Of a stretch of 64,000 nucleotides of DNA, positions 34,253 to 45,867 are shown piece after piece. The position numbers and the translations under genes are program-made. This DNA is from Pyrenula massariospora (lineage: Eukaryota; Ascomycota; Eurotiomycetes; Pyrenulales; Pyrenulaceae). Below the pieces are notes generated by a model, which was given only the letters and a program-made list of their open reading frames with translations, ran no database searches and had not been told where the DNA came from. The first letter of the stretch is position 1. Each line of letters opens with the position of its first letter. Where the stretch lies: positions 1,387,854 through 1,451,853 of the forward strand of contig JAGFMI010000007.1 in NCBI GenBank assembly GCA_021030905.1, written 5' to 3'.

Positions 34253-35279
34253 CCGAAAGACAGAGAAATCAGGGTCTGGGCATTTTGTACCACTACCATA
34301 ATAGACGCATGGAAGAATCTTTGGCCAAGGACGTATTGCGACCCTCTGTAGCTCTTTGTCGAGTAGATTGTACCTAATGATAAAGCATTCTATGAACATC
34401 TTTAGCCAAGTGTACCGAGGTGCCACACATGCTACCCGCGAACCCTATCTGTAGCATCGGAAGCTCAACCGCTCCAATAGCGGGAGAGAGAACGGCTTTC
34501 TCGACAGATCCACAGGACATAGACATCGGAGGACTCTTCCTGCTCTGGCGTCCAGAAGTCGTGGCAATGGATACCTTTCAAGGCAGCTGACTGCCCTTTC
34601 CATCCGCTTTGAGGTTGTAGCTTAAGCTCAGTGGCCAGCCCAGGACCCTTCAACGCCTCCCCCCACCCCAAGTCGGCCCAGAACCCAGAGGTTGGGAAAC
34701 ATGTGATAAGAATGGCTGACAATCCGCTTGTTGTGTGACCAACGGCTGAGGCTCGAGCTGTTGAGATGTTCCTTGCCAATAGTCGTCGTTAGGGGCCTTG
34801 ACTGGCAGCCTCGCTAGATAAGTATACTGCCACGGATACGAAATTACCGTCTATGGTATGTTGCACCCTCTGGTTTCGGGCATCGTTGATCCTCATTTGG
34901 ATGTCGAAGCTGTCTACGATGGCCTTTTCCGGGTACTAGGACAATGAGATGCCCTATTTCTATCTTCATAATTACGGTGTCTCCACACGATCATCACAAA
35001 GCTTTCCATTCTAAATGTTCGGGTCTCTAGTACATACTCTAACGCAATGTGTAATATCGTTGATAGAATTGCATTGGCTTGAGGCTATCGCTGTATTCAC
35101 GATAAACGTCTTTGGTGACGAAAAGGTTGCCATCGTGATTCAATCTGATATATGTGGCACGTTTGTCCAGAACAATATCCGTAAATGAGAAATTCCGTCG
35201 CTGGGAGCGATTTTGAACGCCTCGACGCTTGAACGCTAAAGATGCTGAATGGCAGGGATACGACTGTTGAAGGTTGGCA
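34253..35279. other. Intergenic between convergent genes, possible extra exon
   Basis: Lies between the Sec14-like stop and the modelled stop of the GATA-like-domain gene. On the minus strand 35039-35260 has an open frame of protein-like composition (rich in Arg/Asp/Tyr, ending YYTLR). It could be a further 3' exon of that gene, since a GTATGG donor sits at its modelled end, but the phase does not match cleanly. Confidence 0.4.
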
Positions 35280-36965
35280 TCACCATACCGGGCCAGAAGG
35301 CGGAGAATGGTAATTTGGTGCCTCTTGTTCTCTCCGCTTATCGCTTTTCCTCCCCTTCTTAGTGATCTTGGTCTTTCCAACCCCTATTCCCATCACAATA
35401 CCTTCTTCCTCGTCTTCGTCAACAGCCTGATCCGCATTTCTGCCCGCGGGTTTCTGTGCGTTTATTGACGCTGGGTCCGTGAAGGGAGCTTGTTTTAAGC
35501 TACTATTCCTTCGCTCCCTCTCAACCATCATGCTCAGTTGACTCTTGGTCCTCGGTAGGGCGTCGGTAGGGCTTATCTCGACCTCTTGTTTCATGTTACT
35601 CGACGCTTCAGCTAAATTTTCTGGGACTGTCTTTGCAGAAATCGGATTGTTGTTTCGCCCCGAGACTGGTTTATTACCTTCACCTTGGCGCTGCTGCCCT
35701 TCAGGTAGTTCATCCAAGAAGCGAACAGACAGTGTCTTTCCCAAAGTCAGAAGGTTGGTCTGGCTCGCCGGTCGTTTCTGGCTGTCCATGAATTTGCCTC
35801 TGAAGTCTTTCGCCACCAGCCATTCTGGAGCTTTCAGATTTTGACCTGCAAGTCCCTCCGCTGACTCATAATCAGAGCCGACGTCCTGCCAAGAATTTGC
35901 CGACTCATTAGATGCTAAATGTGGTTGGTTCCCTGGATTTCCGAATTAGTGGAGACTTGGAGACAAAAGTAATAGGTAAGTGATCTTATGGAGCGCCCTA
36001 GTAACCGTTGACAAGTTATCTCCAAAAATAGGCTCTTCAAAGTTCTCCATCGTAAGGGCATGGGGGAAGTCTTCTTACCTTTCTGTTGCTGCCGTTGCGA
36101 CGATGACCTAGAACCGAGGGTCCTATTTGTCAATACGGATGCAGCGGATGACTTTCTGGTACTAGCTTTGCGCCCAGGCAATTCGGATCTGCTTGAGCCC
36201 TGACTGCTTTTTCGTCTAGCTGTTGTAGAGCGTGACTTCGAATTTAAGCTTGATGTCGATATGAATGAAGCGCGCTGTTTCGCAGTTGCTGCCGTGGTAG
36301 AATCACTCGAGGCGATCATGGGCGAATCAACGGCCGAAACCCCATAAGAGAATCGCGCTTGGCCGGACAAAGGGGTGTCTGACTCTGGTGGTGATGGTAA
36401 TTCTTGCTGAGAGCTTGATGCCTCGCATGACTTTACCTTCGGCTTCTTCAATGTTGGTGACGGAGGACTCAAGGGTCGAACGGTCTGAAGGGAGGAGCTC
36501 GCCTCCGCTAAAATGTAGCCTTGTTCAGTAATGGGAAACGCAGACTTCCGAGGTTAGTTCTCCGATGTTTGTACAGGTACCGGGTTCGTTCACCTTCGGT
36601 GAGCCAGGAGTTGGAGTTATGTCGAAATGAGCTGGTGGTTCAGGTAGTGAGTTCACACCCTCCACAACAGGCTGGAACAGTCTGGCGAGCATTTCCCCGC
36701 TCATGTTGTTTTTAATAGTTGGATTGCTCCATATTCGCCAAAAAAGGTTCTCTAAACGTGCGCCTTCGTCTTGGTCAAGGATTGCCTTGTTCGAGGTATA
36801 CACTGGAAATCATGATTAACACCTTACGCAAGCTCTCGGAGACATATATAGCCTACCTTTCCAGAGTTTGTACAGTTCAATATCCTGAGGCTGATCCAGC
36901 TGCGCCAGATGACTGCCAAGGTCCGCCCTGGTAGTAACGAAGCCTCGGGGTAAAGCTTCCGTCAT
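35280..36965 (-). CDS. Fungal GATA-like-domain protein (AreA-type N-terminal motif, formerly DUF1752)
   Basis: Four exons: 36857-36965, 36546-36802, 36079-36502 and 35280-35914; introns of 54, 43 and 164 bases with consistent phases, 474 residues if it ends at 35280. The N-terminal 75 residues carry the conserved fungal module: LPRGFVTTRADLGSHL..., DIELYKLWKVY, and the signature GARLENLFWRIWSNPTI. That module occurs in AreA-type nitrogen regulators and Reg1-like phosphatase regulators. No GATA zinc finger (CX2CX17-18CX2C) follows; the rest is Ser/Arg-rich and disordered (SSQRQQQK, RRKSSQGSS) with a C-terminal basic patch, so it is a regulator-like scaffold rather than a DNA-binding GATA factor. 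The last splice is uncertain (see the downstream gap). Confidence 0.75.
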
Positions 36966-39162
36966 GACAATGAGGTTGAAGTTGGCACACGTAATAGGTT
37001 AAAGTTATCGCATGAGGATAGCATGCTTTGGTTCAGTTCACAGTCGACCCGCAAGTGTACCTGCAATGACCAAAGAATAGTTTGCAGGCCAACGAGTGTT
37101 TCGGAGACGGGTAGTTCGTGTGCAACCAGCAGGAAGTGAGGATTCCCGACGCTTTCCAGAGCCAATGGAAAGCTTTCGGACAGCAACGAACAGTGGCGAG
37201 GATGATGATGCTCAGCGGAGCGGGAGCGGTCAGCCGACCTTTTTCTCAGACGCGTCCTCCGTCAGTAAGACACGCACAGCTGACCGTGAGAAACGCCAGT
37301 GGCATCAACCTTCCCAATGCAGAAACAAGATGAAAGGGATTTTGGACGTGATGACAACGAACGAGCCCTAAAGGACGACCTGGAGAGCAAAACAACTGCA
37401 TACGGGCAGAAGGAGGGCGAGCCAGTCGAGCAGGTCCAACCGTCGTCGATCCAGGATGTGAGCTGCCACTGGGTCTCCATCCTGGCTGGCAAGTGCCGAA
37501 AGGGGAGGTGTCCAAGTCGTAGGCTCTGCGGAAGGCGGGAAGCAGATGGGCAAATGGTCGATTTGGATGGCCACGGGCGAGTCAGGACTGGAGATGAAGA
37601 TTTCCGGACGATGGTCGAGACACGGAGTGGGACCCGAGCGCCTGTTCCTGGTACCGCCAGGTCTTCCACGGCCTTTCTTAGCTTCTTCTCGAGCATGGCG
37701 TGAGGAACCTTAAACCAGGGGGCCACGAGGTGGCGCTGCTCAAGGGGGGAAACAAGCGCCAGATTGTGCCTAGCTTGTTCGGAGCGCCTTCGATTCACGG
37801 GGCTTCTTGGTCGTACTGTAGGATCGGATTCGGCCTTGAAGCTGATCCAAGCCCCATGGGAGGGGGTTTAGGGTTGGGGGTGGGCGGTGCGGAAGGCTTG
37901 CTTGGTCGGCCGGGTGCCGGGATGCCACGCTTTGCCCTGCAGAACGGCGTCAACCGACTTCCCCCACTGCAACGACACCCCGTTCCAGCCCGGTCTATGC
38001 GGCGTCGATCCCTCCAGCTTCCGCACACCCACGACTCCCCCAGCTCCTGGAGACGAAGAAGATAAAGGAGGAGAGAAAGGGCAAACGAACGGGTCGCCGG
38101 CGATCGATCGGCAGCCTGAAACTCACCGCCTCCAGGCGCAAGTTCGGAGATTGTCCTGGACATCAACCAATTCAAAAATAACCTCGAATACACGGAAACA
38201 TCTCTTGGCGATGATTGCAACGACAGCCCTGCTACCCTGCCAGCGGTCTTCCCTGCCCACGCATGTCTGCGAGTACGATCAATAGCCGCCCTGCTTCTAT
38301 CTCGCAGTCGTCCATGCAGCATCACATGTGCATCGACACCAATCAACCGACTAGCCCCTGTTGCTGTCACGTCTCAAGGTCCCTAATCTCACCACGTTGC
38401 CTTCGCTCCCAATCCAGCTGTGCCAGGAAAGGAACGCGGCACTCTTTATTGGAGCCAACAATCTTGCCCGCACATCGCAGCATCGATCTCCCGCGGCCAA
38501 AAATCCAATTTGATGGTCAGACTATGCGACCACTTTTAGGGTCTCTGTGGTGATAATGGAAACGGTCATTGCCCCGAACTTTGACTGCGAAGCTCGCCGA
38601 CTTTGGCAGCAGGCCATTTACCTTTCACCGTTCCTGCCATTGGACAAAAATTGTCGTATGTTAGCCTGGGAAGTGGATGCAAACTGAAGTGCCTCTCCTC
38701 CTGGAGACATGTCTACGCGTCGAATAATCACCACCGATCACGGACTGTATGCTATGACGATGGAAGATAACTTTCGACGTTTGGAAGAAGTGGGTTTTAA
38801 GAACTCGCTGGACCCATTGCTATCCGGACGCGCCCAACTTACCCTATCAACCTGAACTTGGTCAGATCCTGGCTCCCGGTCGCCGGCCTGGTGAGGGTAC
38901 ACTCGACCGCAATTGCGACCGACCTGTGGAGTAAGGGAGACGTTGTTTAAATTGCTCATCACTTAATGAAAGGAGCCTAAGGGATAAGTGTATTGAAGAA
39001 TGGCATACTAGTCTATAATCAAAACTTCATGTGCACGCTGACGTGTTTTCCCATTTCCCCTTGCTTCGATCACGCCAAATTCACCGACCAAGGCCCGCGC
39101 ACAGATGAAAACGGCCAATAACTCGCCACGCCCAACGTTTCCTATAAATCATGATTATGCGC
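36966..39162. other. Long gene-free region upstream of the GATA-like-domain gene
   Basis: Nearly 2.2 kb with no convincing protein. It lies upstream of the minus-strand GATA-like-domain gene and downstream of the reductase gene at 39163, so it probably holds a long promoter/leader. Frames on both strands are GC-rich, overlapping and unlike known proteins. A non-coding RNA cannot be excluded. Confidence 0.45.
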
Positions 39163-40433
39163 TTATGTGATAGTATATCCTCCATCAACGCGGAGGTCGG
39201 CCCCAGTCACATATCCTGCTGCATCGCTCAGAAGGAAAGTCACAGCACCCATGAGATCCTCCGGTCTTCCCATCTTGCCTTGGGGAATAAGAGAGGTCCA
39301 TTTCTGGCTGAGGTCAGGGTTGTCGTCGAGAATCTTCCGCGTCCTATGAGACGTCAGTAATTTCGACTAAATGCAATAAGGGATACGCACAACGCTGTCA
39401 GCATATAACCCGGGCTGATACAGTTCACTCGAATGTTGGCGTGAGCCCACTCGACTGCCAGACTTGCCGCCAGATGGCGAATCGCTGCCTTTGCTGCATT
39501 GTAAGGTGCCTGAGGTTGTGGAACATTCACAATGGCTCCCGACATGCTTCCAATCATGACGATACTGCCAGGTGACTTGCGCTCCAATAAATGCTTAGCC
39601 ACTTTAGTGGCGAAAAGGTATGATCCATCCACATTGACTCCCCAAAGCTTTTTCATCCGATCGTAAGGATACTCGATGGCTTCAAAATTCTCGGTGAAAC
39701 CTGCCGAGGTGACTAGATTGTCGATTTTTCCATGTGCTGCTATGATCTCTGAGATTGCCTCGTCGACTGATTCTGGCGATGATACGTCGGCGTAGTGCGC
39801 GGATACCTTTGGAACGCGAAAGACGCCTTCCTTCTTGCCCCCGGCAAATTTCGATCGATCATAGGACTCGGCGTTGGGATTCTCGACCTTGAAGTGTCGG
39901 ATGAGCTCTTTGGCCTGATGGGCTGCTTCGTCCTCTTTGTTTACTTAGCTCCTGATGGAAAAGCTACATTGGTACCACCTACTGTTGAGGTCCACTATGG
40001 CCAGGTCGGCGCCGCTGGCTACCAAAGCTTGACCCATGACAAGACCAAGGCCGCGAGCCCCGCCGGTGATGACGGCCACATTCCCTTCGAGAGAAAAGGT
40101 TGCCAGAGTCCTTTTCATGTGGAGTCCTCCGCGCCCTTGCAGAACCTTGGATCTGGGCATCTCGCCATCTTCAGGATATTCAACTCGCACCGCTCGCGAA
40201 GTCCTGGCAAATTGGCCTTCATGGTCTGCAATGTCACTGGCGTCTGCAGCAGTGCTCGAGGAATGGTACTTGTCGCTGGGATCTCTCTGCGCTCGGCGGC
40301 GGATTGGTGTGGATGTAAAAGGACAAGCCACAAAGGGGGAGAAGCTAGGCTTGACAGAGCGTAGGGTATTGAGACGTGCGATACGAGGGACTGGAGATGT
40401 AGTCCGCAGGAGAAAACCCCATCCAAGCGACAT
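39163..40433 (-). CDS. Short-chain dehydrogenase (sorbose reductase / arabinitol-mannitol dehydrogenase-like), probably mitochondrial
   Basis: NAD(P)-dependent oxidoreductase of the classical SDR family. Three exons: 39983-40433, 39391-39934 and 39163-39343; introns of 48 and 47 bases, phases fit, 391 residues. The first about 110 residues are an Arg/Ser-rich, mostly acid-poor extension, consistent with an organelle presequence that is long for the family. The SDR core follows: cofactor loop VITGGARGLG, NLVTSAG, Ser in IVMIGSMSG, catalytic Tyr-Lys in YNAAKAA and the carboxy motif DLRVDGGYTIT. The C-terminal sequence resembles polyol/sorbose reductases and D-arabinitol 2-dehydrogenases, but substrate is not defined. 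Start chosen at the ATG of MSLGWGFLL; an ATG 42 bases upstream is also open. Confidence 0.85.
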
Positions 40434-41550
40434 CGTGTATTCCAGGAGGTAGGGGTATTCCCAAAGTCTGATCACAACAAAGGCTGGGATTTTGTGGACT
40501 GTGCGAGGATGTCAGGATCTAGAGCTCTTTCGCTTCGAGAGAATATATGGCTAGGAAGCGTGGGGAGTAGGTGGCGCAGGGTAGGAGAGATAAACGAAAG
40601 TCTACCTAGGAGCTCGATGAGGTTCCATCCTACAGCTGAATGGCCGTTGAGCAACGGACATATGCATGCGGGAAGGAGGGGAAGCTGGAGGGCTGGGAAG
40701 AAGACCGAACTACCTGAGCAGGGACGTGGGGTGTCGAAGCAAGGTCAGTGGCTGCACCGTGTTGGTGATGGGGGAAAAGACAAGCAAAGTCGCTGCGATT
40801 CGGCGGCCATAGTGATGTTGGAGGGGTTCGAGGGATGGATTTTTGGCGGGCGTTAGGGGTCCGGCCAGGGTCTGGGGGAGGGGGAGGGGGATGTGGCTGA
40901 CGGCTCGTCCGGCTCCCCACGACGATGCTTCACCAGGTCGGCATACCGTGTTATTCAGCCTCCTTGTTAGGGAAACTAGACATACCCGTTTTTGATCATC
41001 GTCCGATATTGAAAATGTTAACATTACGTAGCTCCACCCACGCTCCTCAACGACGCCTCTAGCCCGGTGGAGCAGTGGCCGGGTTTGTGCATGAGCCGCC
41101 AGAGCCGACTGCGCTTGCACACTGCTGGGAAGCCTCACTGCCCGAAATCCCTGTCGATCAAACTCTGATTCTGCAATGACGATGTGCAACTGTTCATGAG
41201 ATTATTACATTTCGCTACGAATCCTTCGTCGCTAACGTTCAATCAGATAGACATGCATTCGAAGGGTATCTTTGGCTCGGCGCAGAAGACAAAATATGCA
41301 CAATCCCCTCACAATCCGAAACAGTAACAGCCAAGATCATCCTACAACAGACATCACGCGTACCAAGCTTGAAGTGTTTTCAAGGCTCATCAGCCGCATC
41401 TCCTGTGTCCACTCAACCTTCCGCACTCCCGTAAGGCTGGGTATCCGGAAGTTGTAGTACATTTGATTGTCAGTACGAGCGCCCTTCCGGCTAATAGTTG
41501 GATGAGCCACGACCGCTGATACTTAAGCCTTGTCAGTGACTGTTGTGAGC
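40434..41550. other. Promoter region of the dehydrogenase and intergenic DNA
   Basis: Between the start of the SDR gene (minus) and the stop of the MARVEL-like gene (minus). G/A-rich on the plus strand around 40860-40890 (CT-rich in the sense direction of the SDR gene), typical of fungal core promoters. No gene is seen. Confidence 0.5.
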
Positions 41551-42100
41551 TCACACACGAGCCCGACCAGTGTGAAGGCTTCGGTTTCCCCTCATCCATC
41601 TCCAGAAACCGATGGCGCCAACAATGGCGCTGACAAGCCAAAGAAGCATGTTCACCAGATCCACCCACACCGCATTTTTCATTCTTTTGACACCGCCGTC
41701 CATCTCTGGGTCCTCGTGGATGTACATATTGCCAAAGATTCCGAAGACGGCGCACCACAGAATGAAGAGCATCACATCCCAAGCGAAGAAGACTGCGACA
41801 GTGAAGGACGACAGAAGGAGGGGGATAATGCCGTAGAGGAGAGCGGTCACGGCGCTGAAGGAACCAATCACTGTTGCGTAGACCTTTGGAACATTGTTTA
41901 GCAACGTACCAGGTTCAGATGTAGTAGGCTCAGCATACCCATTTTCCATCGCTATACTTGTGTTCTTTCCTTGCCTTGTGCAGGTCTTGCGCGTACAGCC
42001 CGACAACGGCTAGGGCGAAAATGAGTTGGAGGAAGCGGAGGACGCCATTAAGGGCAAAAGTGACGAACGAGCTTCCAGAGGTCCGGTCTCGCAATCCCAT
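41551..42100 (-). CDS. MARVEL-domain-like four-helix membrane protein
   Basis: Two exons (41939-42100 and 41551-41883) flank a 55-base intron, phase 0, giving 164 residues. Four hydrophobic segments are clear: about residues 15-38 (NGVLRFLQLIFALAVVGLYA), 58-80, 88-112 (FFAWDVMLFILWCAVFGIF) and 128-150 (VDLVNMLLWLVSAIVGAIGFW), with short polar loops and a charged tail. This four-TM layout with an N-terminal helix followed by an Asp/Lys-rich loop is that of small fungal MARVEL proteins of membrane domains or vesicles. A TATATA stretch about 170 bases upstream (near 42270) could be its promoter element. Function unknown. Confidence 0.85.
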
Positions 42101-43021
42101 GATGACGCTGCTGTTAGAGGCAAAAGATGAAGCAGAAATTTGGTAGAGTAGAATATCCGCGAGAGTTGATCGCTAATGGTAGCGCTGGCGACGAAGGAGC
42201 GGACGCGTGGGAGGTGCGAACTTGCTTGGATGCAGTTATCTTGAAAAGAAGTTTGAACTGGCCTCTATATACGAGGCAACAGCTTGGGAGGAGGAAGGGG
42301 AAGAGCTAGAGCTATAGACAGAAGAGCGGTCGCAAGCGCATGATAACAAACCTTGTGATGGGCATGTAGTTGGCATGGAATGCAGAAAGGGGACGAGAGC
42401 GGGAACCATGACGTCGTTTGAGATGCTTTGGGTGTGGGTGCGCTTGATTGGCTAAGAAGCTTCCCCGCATCATGGTGGGGAAGACGAACCATTGTTGGCC
42501 ATGCCTAATCAGGATCGTCTTTTCGCATAGCGCGTCCATCACGTGTTTTCTCGAGACGTTATGGTCCAGTTTAAGCGACCCGCCGTACATGGTGGATGTC
42601 ACAGACTATGGTGCATCTGATTATTACACCTAACCTCCGACATCCAGCCATGGTTTTCATCGCTGCAACACCTCCATGAGTCGCTGAGTATTGATCAGAC
42701 AGGTTGTCACCTCATACAGATTTACATCATCGCAATCGACGCTGCTGGAAACACGCAAATAAGAGAGGTGAGTCAGCCAGGATCAATAAATGCCATTGTC
42801 TACTCTTTCAAATGCATTCGCGATGCTGTCACCATATTATGCTTGCGGAAATACCTGGACCGCTGTGAGTGGAGATATTGGCGGGCTGCAATCCAACAGA
42901 AAGTAGAGACAAAACCCTCATAAGCGGTGTGCTGGAGTGTCAAAACATGTGGATTAAAACAACGCAATTCCATAATCCAGCCACAACCATGCAACAGGTT
43001 TATCCCATTCATGGCCTCATC
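42101..43021. other. Intergenic, MARVEL-like promoter to next gene end
   Basis: Contains the MARVEL-like promoter (TATA-like stretch near 42270) and the 3' side of the next minus-strand gene. No gene is seen. Confidence 0.5.
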
Positions 43022-45073
43022 TTACCCACTAGCTGCAACTCGACCATCATGTGTCGAGCTGCCGAGATGATTTGTGGGGAATGAAGGACGCTTGACAGGT
43101 GACCGGGGTGGCGCCGACGTAATTACGGGATCTTCCTCGTACCCATCGTCGAAATACTCCTCTCCCTGCCCATCGAATTCCTGGTCGGGGACTGGGTCAT
43201 CATAAGGCTGCTGGTGCTCGTTCGAGTGAGTATTGTGCGTAGCATTCTTTCCGGCCCCTTTGCTCTGCTTTTTCCCTTTCCGACCCTTCATCTTGGCTTT
43301 CTCTAAAAGCCGCCGTTTCTCTTTGAGTCGCTTTTGTTCTTTGCGGTCCTTGCTTTCGTACTGGCGAATAAGTGCTAATGGCGGCATTCCAAAAATATCT
43401 TCATATTCACAGAATTCGCAAATCCAGACATCCTCAGCCCTTGGAGTATGCGCGCGGTTGTAGGCCTCTTGCCGTTTACGCCTCGTCCGCTCCGCTCTGG
43501 CGTAAAGTTCTGACCGCGTCCGACGAGGCTTCTTGCCTTGTGTATCCGCTTGCTGTCCATTGGGCGGAGCAGCCGATTGTGGATGGGCGGCAGACGGAGT
43601 TGTACTGTTTGGACTTGTTTGTGTGCCCTGATTTGCGAGTTTCTGCCCTGTCGAAGAATTGGTAGTGGGGAGGTTATTCGCCCTTTGCGTGTACCCAGCC
43701 GAGTATAAGCTCTGCTCCGGAAATGTCATACCTTTTGCGGCATCCGATTCACAGGTGAATGTGAACTGGGAATTGGTCGGAGATGACCTTTGTGGCTGAT
43801 CGAGTAAATTGGTGTTTTCCTGCCCTTTCTGGAGGGGCTTCCTTAGGAGAGCCGTTGCGTTGGCGATTGCAGCAGAAATTATACCCTGATCCCCAGATTT
43901 ACCATCTGCTTAGGACGTCAGCATGGAAGTTGAAGACTTAGGCACTTGAGGTTTACCCTTCTTATCGCTTGAATGCAGCGAAGAGTTTTCACGATTTGCC
44001 TTGCCTGCCATCCACGCATTCGAGCCATTGACGGAAACGCCTAGGGGATTGCGACCGCCAGTTCGACGGACTGCGTCACGGCCATATCGGCCTCTACCAG
44101 CACCGGAGAGTCCACTTCCTACCGGGATAGCAGCACTGCCCGACCCATAGTATTGCCGTACACCAGCACTATCATCAACCGCCCCGGCGCCTGCTGAGCC
44201 GCTTAGCTTTAAGCTTGCCAGATCCGCTGATAAGTTGACGTGATGAAGACCAGGGTTGCCAGAGGTCGGGATTTTCCGTTTCTTCTTATTGTTGGTATTT
44301 TCGAAAGCGTCGTATCCATCAGCAGCAGTGTCTTTGCACGAGTAACGTATTGTGTGAGAACTCCTAGGGACATTTTGAACACCTGAACTTCTCCTTAGCA
44401 ATAATGATCCGTATTCGTCATTGCTGTCAAATCCGTCATCCTCCTCTTCATGATGACAGTGTTCACTGCCATGAGTGTGGATGTGGTTATGTTCATGTTC
44501 ATATAATTCGTCATGCTGCTGCACATGAACCTTTGAGTCGTTGCCGAAGTCCGCAACGTCCCCGTATTGATTGAAGGTAGACAGGCTTAACGTAGGGAGA
44601 TTGGGTGGGTAGCTGATCGAGTCCGCCGCCGCTGGAGACAAACGTGAACGAAGTGTTCGCTTTGGTAATGGGCGTATCAGTCGATCCGGATAAACATCAG
44701 ATGTCGTGTCAGGTGTTGTAATATATGTTCCACCTGGGCTAGGTCAGACTCCTTACGGCTGGACTCGAGAGGTGCCATAAAATCGGCATTGCTTGGATTG
44801 ACTCGATTGTGTTCGATATGACGTACTCATGGATATGGACATGTTCCCACACCTCGAAATCTACGAGATCCACAGCTACCTCTTTCCAGCTCTGCACGGT
44901 CAAGAGCTGTGAAATTCCTAACCCTCGTCGACAACCGCAGATGGCTGAGTCTCACTAAAAATCTTTCGGATTAGCTTTGCCGACGAGAAGTAAGGACTGT
45001 GTAGGTTTTGCAAGATCGCCTCATGTTCACGCCGACCAAGGAAGCTCGTTGTTGAGGGTGGAGGTTTACGTAC
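43022..45073 (-). CDS. Conserved-looking fungal protein of unknown function with an apparent frameshift
   Basis: I do not recognise a named family. Exons on the minus strand: 44827-45073, 43957-44738 and 43022-43905, joined by introns of 88 and 51 bases (GTACGT and GTAAAC donors). The first visible exon carries two conserved-looking blocks (EAILQNLHSPYFSSAKLIRK, then LTVQSWKEVAVDLVDFEVWE) that lie in different frames: the reading frame shifts by one base near 44917-44926, with TAG if not corrected. Downstream: PGGTYITTPDTTSDVYPDRL, a strongly His-rich segment (EHEHNHIHTHGSEHCHHEE) and a C-terminal basic coiled coil after EDVWICEFCEYEDIFG, a possible CxxC metal site. The 5' end is unresolved: no ATG exon was found above 45073. 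A one-base sequencing error, a real null allele or an unusual intron could explain the shift. Confidence 0.65.
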
Positions 45074-45867
45074 CTGACCCTATTACTCAGCAGTGCCGGA
45101 CGAGATGTATGATGGGCTCCTCGAACGTCGTAAAGGATCAGCGATGGATATGTGGGTACAATTGGAGAAGAATAACAATTCAGACAGATTATGGGAGTAA
45201 TGAAGGACGGGTGGTGATACGTTGTCCTCGGTTCCGGAGCTTCAGTGGTCTGCTAGATCATGATTTCTGCCGAATGCACCACTGTATCGAAAGGGCACGC
45301 TAAACCCACTTCAACACCGGGCCGACATTTTCCCACTATATCGATGATGTACCCGACCGTGAGCCATCCAGTTCAGCGAATACAAGTTTCTTCAATGTGC
45401 TTTTGGTGCATCTCAACCGCAGACACGTCTCCACATCATGGCTGTGCGTGTGCCTTGTCTCTGTCGGAGAGTCTTATAGCCGCGAGTGGCTGTGATAAGA
45501 ACGAATGCCATACAGCAAGCGTATGGTTGTCATCGAATCATAGCTGGTTTAGATTGGTCTATGAAATCTACTGCTGAAGTCGATCACAGTATTACTAGCC
45601 TCTGTCGGATCGCACCTCCGGTTATCAGACCTTCCATGAACTGCTTGCACTCACCGCAGCAGAGATCGATAGCAGAACACTGCAACAGCCCTGCCTAGTT
45701 CTTGTGGAACCCTTGGGATCGTGCCTCGGAAAGTGTGTAAAAGCAATTTCCTTAAATGCAGGCCTTTGTTCACTCCTAACTCAACCCCGCCCCCGACCGC
45801 TTCCCAATGCATTCGAAGCTCCGTTTTAGACCCCAAGACTCGTTTTGAATGAGTGTACTTAAAGGAG
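45074..45867. other. Region holding the unresolved 5' end of the previous gene
   Basis: Must contain the first exon and promoter of the minus-strand unknown gene and the 3' UTR of csn6. No exon with an ATG and a phase-matching donor could be found. Confidence 0.45.

Noticed and set aside
37262-37798. 178-codon minus-strand frame in the long gap
   Set aside because: Arg/Ser/Pro-rich, overlaps open frames on the other strand, and lies in a GC-rich leader; looks like chance.
42539-42544. CACGTG E-box far from a phosphate gene
   Set aside because: A six-base palindrome is expected by chance several times in 64 kb; no phosphate-related neighbour.
44917-44926. CCTAACCC near the frame break, like a piece of telomere repeat
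   Set aside because: Only about one and a half units; far too short to argue for telomere insertion at a break.
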